Assembly: GCA_008973525.1 (NCBI GenBank)
Contig: WACJ01000125.1
Coordinates: 930,001-994,000 of the forward strand
Direction of reading: 5' to 3'
Source: Stenopsyche tienmushanensis
Taxonomy: Eukaryota > Arthropoda > Insecta > Trichoptera > Stenopsychidae
DNA length: 64,000 nucleotides
In this document: one piece after another, positions 33,785-42,699 of the stretch
How the letters are laid out: each line of letters starts with the position of its first letter
Numbering within the stretch: position 1 is the stretch's first letter
Position numbers and translations under genes: made by a program
Notes under the pieces: generated by a model
The model's database searches: none
What the model was told of the DNA's origin: nothing
Seen by the model: the letters and a program-made list of their open reading frames with translations, nothing else

Positions 33785-34048
33785 ATGAAGATTTTCAATG
33801 CGGCTACGTGCTTTTTCTGCATTGCCATCGTCTTGGTGATGGTCTCAGAAAGTCTGACGTTTTCATTCGGTAAAAGATATGTGACGATCATAACAACTCC
33901 CAAACCTTCACTAGTTCGATCATTCGCGTCGTTAATGAGAAAAAGAAATGATGTTATAAAAACAAGTAATATAGTAGCATTACCATCGCGAGGTTGTGGA
34001 TCCAACGAGAGAAAGTTAAAAGGTGGAAAGTGCAAAAAAGTGTACTGA
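33785..34048 (+). CDS. Gene B (unit 2): duplicate encoding the same protein
   Basis: The 87-residue product is the same as that of 27533-27796. The only nucleotide difference in 264 bp is a silent ATT/ATA change, although the 112 bp upstream differ at 4 positions. Strong constraint or gene conversion is implied. Two bases after the TGA there is an AAG|GTATTT donor, and a strong acceptor lies at 34613, giving a 563-nt 3'UTR intron followed by an exon with AATAAA at 34893. Confidence 0.85.
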   Translation: MKIFNAATCFFCIAIVLVMVSESLTFSFGKRYVTIITTPKPSLVRSFASLMRKRNDVIKTSNIVALPSRGCGSNERKLKGGKCKKVY

Positions 34049-34613
34049 AGGTATTTTTTAAAAAATTGAATTACTATTAACCCTAATGAAATTTATAATA
34101 ACATTTTGTTTTTTTAACAATAATCGACATCAATGAAAATATTAAGATCGATTTTAATCGACACTTCGTCAAATTTAAATTTACCGCGTAATTAGCTGCA
34201 ATCACGTGACATCGTTAACGAATCAGCATCTCGCACGCTGTTTCTATTTACAACACGATACATCATCTTAAGCTTAATGGTAGCTAATAGATACAACGGC
34301 AATTATGAATGTTATCTAATTTTTTAACGACGATTTGGGAAAATGTTTCAATTTATCATGGGTTTATTTAAAAAAATAAAATAATCAAATATTGAGGAAA
34401 TTTATACATTAGATTATTGCATAAAATGTATGTTTTTGATATGAAAATAATTTAAAAAATATTATCAAAAAACTATGATTAAATAATATTCGATTTGATT
34501 AACTAATACCATCTGTGTGTGGATTGTTAAAATATTTTTTTAAATTTATAAATTTATCATTATATTATTGTGCGTTGATAATTTTGCATAAATACGTTTT
34601 TTTTTATTTTCAG

Positions 34614-34900
34614 GAATTCAAAAATAAGTCACGACAACACTATCCTGCTAAAACCCAGTTAATGCAACCATCGAAAATATTCCCCGAGCTCGGTCAGTGC
34701 TTCTCAAACTATTCATATAACAGCTGATGTGAAAACAAATTGGCATTTAAAGCAAATGATTCATGATTATCAACGAAAATAACATTTAACATACGGGGGA
34801 TACTGGATAGTCATTTTTATTACACTTAAACAAACATTTTTATTGTTAATATTGTCTTATATATATTTTTAAAAAATTATAAATGTTTGATTAATAAAAA
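34614..34900 (+). other. Candidate 3'UTR exon of gene B, unit 2
   Basis: Follows GTTTTTTTTTATTTTCAG and ends near AATAAA at 34893. Counterpart of 28361-28642. Confidence 0.45.
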
Positions 34901-34992
34901 AATTCCAACAAACGATGCTGGTTTTATGTTATTTGTGATAAAAGTATGAAACGTAATTCTCTTATTTTGCAAACTGTGATCAAAGTCAAGGT

Positions 34993-35026
34993 CTTATCAA
35001 AGTCAATGGAGGCTGACTTTGATAAG
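34993..35026. repeat. Conserved 13-bp inverted repeat (hairpin), unit 2
   Basis: Same stem CTTATCAAAGTCA / TGACTTTGATAAG with an 8-base loop as in unit 1. Confidence 0.6.
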
Positions 35027-35449
35027 AATAAATATTGGAGCCATTTTTCAGATTTTGACCTTTTTGCGACGAAACTCTTATCATGTAAATTTATTTTCAA
35101 TGCATTAAACTATTTTTTAATAATTACAACTTAATCAAACCAATTAAAAATATTTTATACATTTGTCTTATTTACAAAAAATATACTTTTTGAGATTTCG
35201 CCAAACAAATGTTGCTCATTTAAAGCGCTACAGCTTTGTCATTTTAAACCTTTTAATTATTAGATGATATATTAACTAAGTTTTTTTTTAAATGAAGGGA
35301 TACATTTAGTTAGTATTAGATATTCCCGTAAGTAATGACGTTTTTTCTTTTTCGTTTTTTTTTGCACCTTGAATAAAAATGCCCCGAGATTGAAGTGAAA
35401 TGTCGTGAAATCTTGAAGACAGGTAGTCTGGCCTTAGGTGATTGGCCCT

Positions 35450-36165
35450 ATTCTATTGTTGGAGAGGCGCTCTGCGTCTCTCTCTTTCACTGCCTGTTAG
35501 GCGCTCAGAATCTCTTCTACGCATTCGCGCCAAAGGTTCCAGTTCTTCTTGCTTTCTATCATGCTGTGGACCATGTTGTCGACGTTGAGCTCGGCTGCCC
35601 CGAGTGCTTGTTTCAGCAGTTTCCTCTGGGGTACCCAAGCCTCACAGCCAATGATGGTGTGCTCTGCGTCGTCGACTTTTGCTTGGCAGTGGTGGTTCGT
35701 TGCGGATGGTTCTTTGCCAATCCGCTTCAGGTATGCACCAAAGCATTCATGTTCATGCCAGTCAAGCGGTAAGTTGTTTCATCGTTTTTCCGGGCCCTCT
35801 ATCGACTTATGACCGGGATAAGTCGGTGGGTCCATCTTCCCTTGCTGGACTGATCCCAACTCCGTTGTCAGGCTTCCCTCAGTTTCTGGACATGTTCGTT
35901 GCGATTTTTAGGATCATCGTAGTCCATTGCCCTCTTCTTTGCCTGGAGGTCAAGCGATCAAGGAGCGGAGGTCAAGGGGGTATTTCAGCGATCACGAGCA
36001 CCACTTCTTCAGATACAGTTCTGTATGCTGCGGTGAATCGGATCGCTCTCTGCCGCTGGACCCCGGCCTAGCTTCCTTCTCTAGCTTTCCTGTCTGAGCG
36101 ACTCAAGCCATATCGGGGCTCCGTACAGAAGGATCGAGTGTATTACCTCGTTTTGTAACATTTCA
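35450..36165 (-). mobile_element. R1-clade non-LTR retrotransposon, C-terminal relic
   Basis: From 36165 downward the minus strand reads VIHSILLYGAPIWLESLRQ, QRQRAIRFTAAYRTVSEEVV, LVIAEIPPL, GRWTHRLIPVIS, DWHEHECFGAYLKRIGKE, and HCQAKVDDAEHTIIGCEAW. It ends with NMVHSMIESKKNWNLWRECV. These are the C-terminal blocks, including the zinc-knuckle-like DDAEHT region, of R1-clade elements. At least three frame breaks make it dead. The region is strikingly GC-rich against its surroundings. Plus-strand open frames here are shadows. Confidence 0.85.
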
Positions 36166-36467
36166 GATGAAGTTTATTTTTCAGCATGTGGTGCGTGGAA
36201 TTGGTTGAAGATTTGAACGAAATGAATAATTGATCTGTCAGAGACTTGTAATATTAAAGATCGAAAACCGAAATACAAAAACATAATGCAATTATGAAGC
36301 CTATTGTTCTTATTATTGAGTGCTTCGTTATCTTCATTTAATTATACATATTTTTAATAAGAACATCAAGCATTATCAGTAAATACTTTCATTGTCGTCT
36401 ACGTAGTGCCAATCAGTATTGTGAGGTTATAGCGAAACTAAGCAAATTTGGATAAAAACTACACAAA

Positions 36468-37042
36468 ATGAAATATTTAAGGCAATCTATAATATTATTA
36501 ATATTGATTTTGTTTGAACTCGATGCTTTTATTATGAAAAAGCATGATCCAAGCCAATCATCCTATTTCGATTTTGGTTTGGAAGTTCGCAATAATACAT
36601 GCAAACCTGGAATGAAATTCATACGGGGGAGATGTAGATTGGCACGAAATCCAGGTAAATTATTTTTTATTAATTTCTAATTGGTTTGAAACTTGAATAT
36701 AAACTATTTTAATTTTATTAATTATTTTTTAAAAAATATTTCAGCTTTATTATGCATCAATGCAAAATGCACAATGAGTGCAGATGATTTGATAGCTCTT
36801 ATAGATTCGTTGATAAAGCACCGCAAGCAGAAAGCATATTTAATATGTAATTTCTTAATAAATGTAGCGGAACGCACTGAATTTACAATGGACATCAATC
36901 TATATGTAAGTCAATGTAATTATATATTTGACGTTAATAAAAAAGCAATAAAATTAAATTTAAATATACCATCATGTATTTTCAGAGAAAGTATTGGCAA
37001 AAGATTTGCAAAGTACTCAAAGATGACTTTAAGCTGATTTGA
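36468..37042 (+). CDS. Three-exon secreted protein: GBP-like tail module joined to a second Cys module
   Basis: Predicted exons are 36468-36654, 36745-36905 and 36986-37042, giving 134 residues. All junctions are GT-AG and keep the frame (phases 1 and 0). Exon 1 encodes the signal peptide (MKYLRQSIILLILILFELDA) and a complete VRNNTCKPGMKFIRGRCRLA module. That fits C-x2-G-x5-G-x-C-R, close to the consensus I recall for Drosophila growth-blocking peptides. Exon 2 adds LLCINAKCTMSADDLIALID and AYLICNFLINVAERTEF; exon 3 adds YWQKICKVLKDDFKLI. The added part has four cysteines. A donor AAG|GTAGAG lies two bases after the TGA, with an acceptor at 37142 (98-nt 3'UTR intron). If exon 1 were read through, a 70-residue peptide would result, so two isoforms are possible. 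A start-site TCAGT is near 36413. Receptor or role unknown. Confidence 0.65.
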
Positions 37043-37149
37043 AGGTAGAGCCATTTCCGAAAACATATTTTAATGCAATTTTATAATTTTGTAACACAAA
37101 TATAATTATCATTTCCGTATACATTTACCTAATCAATTTTAGTGGTTAG

Positions 37150-38085
37150 AGCATATCAATATGAATAATATTGGATTTTTTACTTCTCAAAATCATTTTA
37201 ATGATCTGCGATTAGAGTTGCTGATTGTGGTTTAATTTTATGATTAAAATTTAATGGTCAATTAAGCGCTTGCGTTTAAAGGACTAACTAGGTTAAAAAA
37301 TTAGAGCGACGTTCAAATATTTTATCGTAAAAATAGTATAAAAAATAAATTATATCCATGTAAATTTATTTTGAGATTTAAAGTTTAAATTTATAAATCA
37401 GTAAGAACTCAAAAAGTTTTCGAAAATTTTCAGTTTGCAATAAACCAACCCGCATTAAGTCTATATTTGAGAGTTATTTAAAGTGTTTTTGGCGCAATAG
37501 ATGTTTCTTAAATTGCTTAAATTCATGAAATTTACATTCACTGCATTAAGAAAAGCGGTGGGCCTTCTAGAAATTGTAAGAAGACAATAGTAATAAAATG
37601 GTAAGAAAAGGGTCCCAGAAAAAGGAAGCCACAAGTTTTGCGATACAATATGTGGACATAGTTTTTTATAATAAAGTTGAAATTCTTATTAAAAATCAAT
37701 TCGTATTTCGCGTAGAATTCGTAGAATCGCCTATGAGCCGATGAATTTCCATCTTGTTTCTTTAAGATATTAAAATACATGTCATAATTGTAGATATACT
37801 GTATGTGTATTTTAGTCACAGAAAGATTAGGAGGGTAAAATTTACCACCAATTTAATTTATTAATCATTATGGGGATGGCCAAAAATTTAAAATAAATTT
37901 CATATAGTTTTTAATGATATCTTTGCAATTAATTATTGGGTTTCCTGAGAATTTATACTGTTTTAATGGAGTTTACTAATAAAGTAAAATTCACATGAAT
38001 AATTCCTAGTGAATGATAGTGAAATTATTAATTATTATACATAATAACAGCGCTAAATTTTATTGGTACTATTGAAATTCCAATT
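37150..38085. other. Intergenic DNA
   Basis: Probably starts with the 3' exon of the 36468 gene (AATAAA at 37344). Nothing else recognised. Confidence 0.45.
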
Positions 38086-38089
38086 TTAA

Positions 38090-39335
38090 CCTTATAACCT
38101 AGGAGTTTAGGAGATAGAGTTTAAATAAAACATCATGAACTTTCCCCCCCCCCTAAAATCCATATCCTGTACATATGTATTATGTATATTGCTTGATTAT
38201 TTGGGCCAATTCTGGGGTGAAAGGGCACGGATACACAAATAAATCATCAAATTTTTGCACGGTTTCGAATATATTAAAGGTGCGTCCAAAAGTCTTCCCC
38301 AGTCCAAATGTTTAATAATGAAAGAATTAATTTATTTTAAAAAATCTTACAAAGTATAATTTTCTATATCACTACTTACTATTTACCACAGGTTTTCGAG
38401 TTTTTCAATTCTTCTTTTGAAAAATTCTTTTGATTTTGAATTGAAATATGTACAAAAATGATTTTTGACTTCAGTTGCATTTCGAAAGCGTGTATCCTTT
38501 AAAGAATGTGCCAAAGATCGATTGAATCCATTGGAGTCAAGTGAATATGGAGTGTGTTTTTCAGGCATCTACTTCAACTTAAGGGGTCGTGCATTGTCAT
38601 ATTTCAGAATCATTAAATTGTTCCTGATTGATTCTCAGTTTTCGTTCAGCCTTTCCAATTGCTGACAATACACATCTGCAGTTATTGTTTCACCAGGTTT
38701 CATAAATTCATAATGAATAAAATATTGAATATCCCACCAAACACAAAAAATAATCTTTCGGGTCATCAATCCAGGCTTCGGAGTCGGAAATGGTTTTTGT
38801 CTCAGCGAAAGCCATTGACGTTTACGACTTATGTCGTTATAATCAACCTATTTTTCATCCCCAGTCACAATTCGGTGCAAAAAAGGAAGAACTTTTTATC
38901 TTGACAACAAAACTTTGCACGTGTTTCATCGCCCTTTTTTTTATCGTCGAACAGTTCGTGCGGCATCCAACTCCCATTCGATTCGTCTTCCCGATACATT
39001 TTAAATGTTTTTGAGCTGAATGCATCCTCTGCAATAATTCTTCGATACTTAATCGAGGATCTGTTTCCACTATGGCTCTTAAATATGTCATCATCAAAAT
39101 TTAAGGGGTTCCAGTTTTAGAGTTATCTTTCAAGCATCTGTTACCTGATTTAAATTTTGAAAATCAAAATCGACACGTTGTATATATTATTATTTTTATT
39201 ATTCACATTATTCATATACATATGTGTTTATTATTCATATATGTGGCTCTCTGGTACCTTGGTTATCCTATTTCCATGACAATTTGGCTCTTCTCACTTG
39301 ACAAATTGTCGACCCCTGTTATAATGGGTTAGCTA
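38090..39335 (-). mobile_element. Composite mariner transposase relic and hAT end (copy 2)
   Basis: From 39097 down the minus strand reads LRAIVETDPRLSIEELLQRM and HLKCIGKTNRMG (helix-turn-helix linker region), SRKRQWLSLRQKPFPTPKPG, FCVWWDIQYFIHYEF, KPGETITADVYCQQLERLN, and YSLDSNGFNRSLAHSLKDTR. It ends with EVKNHFCTYFNSKSKEFFKR. This covers most of a mariner transposase with several stops. At 39280-39335 TTTGGCTCTTCTCACTTG and GTCGACCCCTG look like a hAT terminus. The arrangement matches the 8205-8890 copy, so an older composite was dispersed. Confidence 0.8.
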
Positions 39336-39339
39336 TAAT

Positions 39340-40485
39340 CATATGTGGAAGAATCAGTTTTAGTTTATCTTTTTATCGAAATGTGAACTTAATATAGACT
39401 TAACTTTTTTCTAGGAATGATAATACACATATTTGTCAATAATTTAATCATATAAAATGTATGTAAATGTCATCCGTCGGCAAAATATAATGGATTTCAT
39501 TAAAACATTTTTTACAAATACGTCATGTTTTTTTTTTTCAAATACGTTATAAAATACGTTCAAATACACAATTCAAATATATTTTTATTATAGAACAATG
39601 AACTGACTTATTGCAGTTCTTTCAATATATCCATTTTTCTAGGAGGCGTTCAACTTACAAAAATTAAATATATTGCCTGTAGGATGTTTTCAATGATAGT
39701 GTATTTATTTTTAAATATATTAAAAATATTTTGTATAAATATTTGGTATAATAAATTTGCTTGGCGCAATTGATAATCTTCTTTGTACCGACCTGATGGT
39801 GTTGATTAGTGTTTCTTCTCGAGAATTTTTAAAGAAATATGCAAAATTAAGAATTCTAATTTTGCAAGATTTTTTTGATTTCTCAAGGAAATAAAAGAAA
39901 TTTGGTTTTGTTTTTGATTTAGAAACAAAAGATAAGTCCTAAACTTATTTATTCCGCCATAAAAATATCCATGCTTTCTCAGAAATTTGAAAGACCTTAA
40001 TAAAGGATCCGACGATAGCGATTTTGACAAATTATACCTACATGTATGTGTGTGAGAGTTGAAATATTGTTTAGAATGCATTTAGGTTTAAAAAAATACG
40101 AATGGATGTCGAAACCCCTTTGGCGACATAATGTCGACATATGACAGGAAAGGGTAATTTTTTAAATTTTAACCGTATTTTTAGTTGTTTTATTTCAATT
40201 ACACACTAAGATAATAATATTTGTATGCAATACTTTACTGTTTTACATATTATACATTTTTTTCTATTAAAACTTCTTGAGAATTCTTGAGAAATGAAAA
40301 TAGTCGAGAAATCGAAATCTGAAATGCGGTAAACCCGGACTCATTATTGAGTTCATATTCATTTCTTACTATTAACAACCTTTGATTTTGCAAAAATTCT
40401 CACAGTTTGTTATTATGAAAATATGAATATAAAAAATTGCCCAATATTTTTATAAACAAGGGCAATTGTAGGGAATATTTATTTT
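39340..40485. other. Intergenic DNA, nothing recognised
   Basis: AT-rich. I searched for a first exon that would serve the 40490-40669 exon and found none. Confidence 0.45.
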
Positions 40486-40489
40486 ATAG

Positions 40490-40669
40490 TTTTATTCAAA
40501 AATGGCATTTTTCAAAGCGGGAATATCATATCAATTAAAGTATTCTATGGACGATCAATTAATTTTTATTTTTAGTACAACTTGTCAGATAACATATGAC
40601 CCATCAGAGTCCACTGCGTACGTTATTTTTAGAGTAATCATCAATGCAGATAAAAATATTCCAATTTAC
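40490..40669 (+). pseudogene. Orphan exon similar to exon 2 of the 36468 gene
   Basis: The stretch encodes YSMDDQLIFIFSTTCQITYD, then PSESTAYVIFRVIINADKNI and PIY, followed by GTAAGT. Exon 2 of the 36468 gene has TMSADDLIALID, AYLICNFLINVAERTEF and INLY, also followed by GTAAGT. Acceptors are possible before 40490 (TTTTATAG) or before 40576 (TTTTTAG). No signal-peptide exon upstream and no final exon downstream were found, so it is either a relic of a second bipartite gene or part of a gene with a distant first exon. Confidence 0.4.
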
Positions 40670-40814
40670 GTAAGTTTATTGCCATTTTGCATTTAAAATG
40701 TTCGCTTTGCCATGTTTCAAAATACCGCCATCGACAAACGGCCGAACTGATGATATCATACGATAAGGTTCAATTACGCAATAGTAAATTTTGCGGTTTT
40801 TATTATGCTATGAG

Positions 40815-40821
40815 TATAAAT
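40815..40821 (+). promoter_or_regulatory. TATA box of the 40931 gene
   Basis: TATAAAT 116 nt before the start codon. Confidence 0.6.
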
Positions 40822-40930
40822 GGCGATTAGTTAAATTATTAGTATTTTTTGCCAAGTTGTAGGTTTTTGGTGTTTTTTCTGCAATTGTTATTGTTTAGAG
40901 CTCTGTTCGAACGTTTGTCAATATTGCAAC

Positions 40931-41125
40931 ATGTTGTTAAGAAAATTGCTTGCATCCTTGTTGATAGTCGTATCAGTTTTGAATGCTAATGGATTATCTT
41001 TCAATTTTAATAATATGCTAGTGCCGAGAGGAAAAGTGCATAAGATGATCATCTTTGATCCAAAATATATTTGTAAAAAATATGAGCAACTTGATGCCAA
41101 CGGTAGATGTAAACGCATCTATTAA
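40931..41125 (+). CDS. Small secreted single-disulfide peptide
   Basis: The 64-residue precursor starts MLLRKLLASLLIVVSVLNAN, and the signal peptide ends near G-LSF. The mature part of about 43 residues ends HKMIIFDPKYICKKYEQLDA, then NGRCKRIY. Cysteines are 11 residues apart. NGRCK and the terminal aromatic residue make this the member closest to the ENF-type pattern. MIIFDP before the first Cys parallels FIINVP in gene A and MLIDVP in the 5781 gene. Two bases after the TAA there is an AAG|GTTTGA donor; the acceptor at 41620 would remove a 493-nt 3'UTR intron. AATAAA at 41186, inside that intron, offers an alternative end. A weaker in-frame donor AACG|GTAGAT just before the second Cys could swap the tail for a lysine-rich one, but I consider this unlikely. 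Confidence 0.8.
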   Translation: MLLRKLLASLLIVVSVLNANGLSFNFNNMLVPRGKVHKMIIFDPKYICKKYEQLDANGRCKRIY

Positions 41126-41620
41126 AGGTTTGATATTTTATGCTTTTATTTATTTTAATATTTTATAATTAATATATATCTACAGAATAAATTGTTAAAG
41201 TCGTTAATGTATAAATATACTATAAATAAGAATATTTCAAACTCAAATGTCATGTTTATAAGCGCAAAATATCATATTTTGATAATTGGCATAGCTATCA
41301 ATTTTTAAATTCAAAATGAGGCAAATTGGCATTTGATTAATCGAGGCTTAAATCCTTAAATATTTTTGATCTAATATTTATAGTTTAAGATTTAAGCTTC
41401 AATCATAATTAAGCAATGACACTTTGGGAATAAATTTGGGCAACGATGCTTGAATTATTAAAATAAAAAGGTTTTTTGCTTTACTAGAAGAACATTGTTT
41501 AATACTTTGTCACTTACCATTATGCTCATAAAATGTGATCACATGTAGTAAAATATTACCGCTTTATTATTTGAATGCTAAATTCAATTTTTGTGAATTT
41601 CATCTATAATTTTGTTGTAG

Positions 41621-41800
41621 CGGATGCTGTGCATGGGAGTAAAACAAAGAAAAATCAAACAAAAACGAAGAAATTGATGAAGAATAGAAACTCAAAAAAA
41701 TGTTCTTAAATAACTTTATTTCTATAATGTAACTTATAAATATATTCCGGAGATTTCAATTACATTAGATGAGAGTTAAATAAATCTCTGGGTGTAATCT
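41621..41800 (+). other. Candidate 3'UTR exon of the 40931 gene
   Basis: Follows the acceptor TATAATTTTGTTGTAG and ends near AATAAA at 41779. It overlaps, in antisense, the 3'UTR exon predicted for the minus-strand gene at 41896. Confidence 0.4.
41695..41798 (-). other. Candidate 3'UTR exon of the 41896 gene
   Basis: Begins after the minus-strand acceptor at 41799 and contains AATAAA (TTTATT on plus at 41715-41720). Confidence 0.4.
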
Positions 41801-41895
41801 AAAAAAATATTATAATTTTATTATTTGGTTTGTCATTTTTTTTCCATATTAAGCAATTTAAATATTAAGATATTACCTGATTCAAAATCCTTAAA

Positions 41896-42081
41896 CTATC
41901 CTCTCGAAAATACTCTTTTTAAAATTTTTTTGCATCCATTTGGAAGTAATTTGTAATTTTGCGGACATTTGGATCTGCGGATAAACAGGGGAGTTCCTTC
42001 TACATCATTGATTAACAGTGAAATTGTAAGAATAACCAATATCAATATGGTCAATCTGAAGATGATCAATTTGGAAGACAT
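41896..42081 (-). CDS. Small secreted single-disulfide peptide, minus strand
   Basis: The 61-residue precursor starts MSSKLIIFRLTILILVILTI, and the signal peptide ends near NDVEG. The mature peptide of about 30 residues is TPLFIRRSKCPQNYKLLPNG, then CKKILKRVFSRG, with cysteines 10 residues apart and a basic tail longer than in its relatives. TATATAAA on this strand (42166-42159) is a good TATA box about 80 nt upstream. Nineteen bases after the TAG there is TCAG|GTAATA, with an acceptor (ATATTTTTTTAG) at 41799, giving a 78-nt 3'UTR intron. It is the only family member found on this strand. Confidence 0.75.
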   Translation of the reverse strand: MSSKLIIFRLTILILVILTISLLINDVEGTPLFIRRSKCPQNYKLLPNGCKKILKRVFSRG

Positions 42082-42158
42082 TTTTTATATGGTTAGATGT
42101 TTAATCGGGAACTTTCCTCAACACTTTAAGCAATTAAACAAAAAAGATCGCGTATGCT

Positions 42159-42166
42159 TTTATATA
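42159..42166 (-). promoter_or_regulatory. TATA box of the 41896 gene
   Basis: TATATAAA on the minus strand. Confidence 0.6.
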
Positions 42167-42169
42167 TTA

Positions 42170-42620
42170 AACCATGCGGAAACGCTTTCTGCGTCACAAT
42201 AGCATTATGTATGTGCTAATATACAGTGATTAAGGATAACAACATTGCAAACCACAAAATCCGGAATGACATTGTTAATTGTTCATAAGATTACGTACGA
42301 ACCTTAACTTATTGATAAAATGTATTACTCACAGCTTTGATTGCAATATTTTACTGACGCAAAAGATATCCAAGCTACATAGGAACGACATACAAAATAC
42401 GAGACGAAACATGAATGAATCTGCTCTAACAAGAAAAGATACAATAAAAATCAGATGAAATGTTGAAATACATTGTAAAAATCTTTAGACATACAATGTA
42501 TACGCGTTATATGTCGTTAACATTTGATAAATTGCATATGATTCAACGATCATCAAATGATGATGAATTTTGTATTATTAAATAAGGGCGAATTCGAGAG
42601 TTAGTATACATTGACAAATT
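42170..42620. other. Intergenic DNA
   Basis: Space between divergently and convergently placed minus-strand genes. Nothing beyond promoter sequence of the peptide gene and the 3' end of the next gene (TTTATT at 42626). Confidence 0.45.
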
Positions 42621-42699
42621 CATATTTTATTTATGCTTTTATGGTTTTTACATTTGCTTAATAAATTATTGCAAGTGATGATCGTACGAAATATCATAA

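Larger units (their letters stand above)
28860..35100. repeat. Tandem segmental duplication, unit 2
   Basis: Copy of unit 1 with gene A at 31664 and gene B at 33785. It is shorter because most of the 22620-26660 equivalent is missing. It has about 180 bp at 29462-29640 that unit 1 lacks. The right boundary falls after TTTTCAAT near 35101, where unit 1 (28849) passes directly into the start of unit 2. Confidence 0.9.

Noticed and set aside
35395..36071. Plus-strand open frames of 87-130 residues
   Set aside because: They lie opposite a convincing R1-clade polymerase relic on the minus strand and arise from its GC-rich sequence.
38465..39014. Plus-strand frames of 66-81 residues
   Set aside because: Antisense shadows of the mariner transposase relic on the minus strand.
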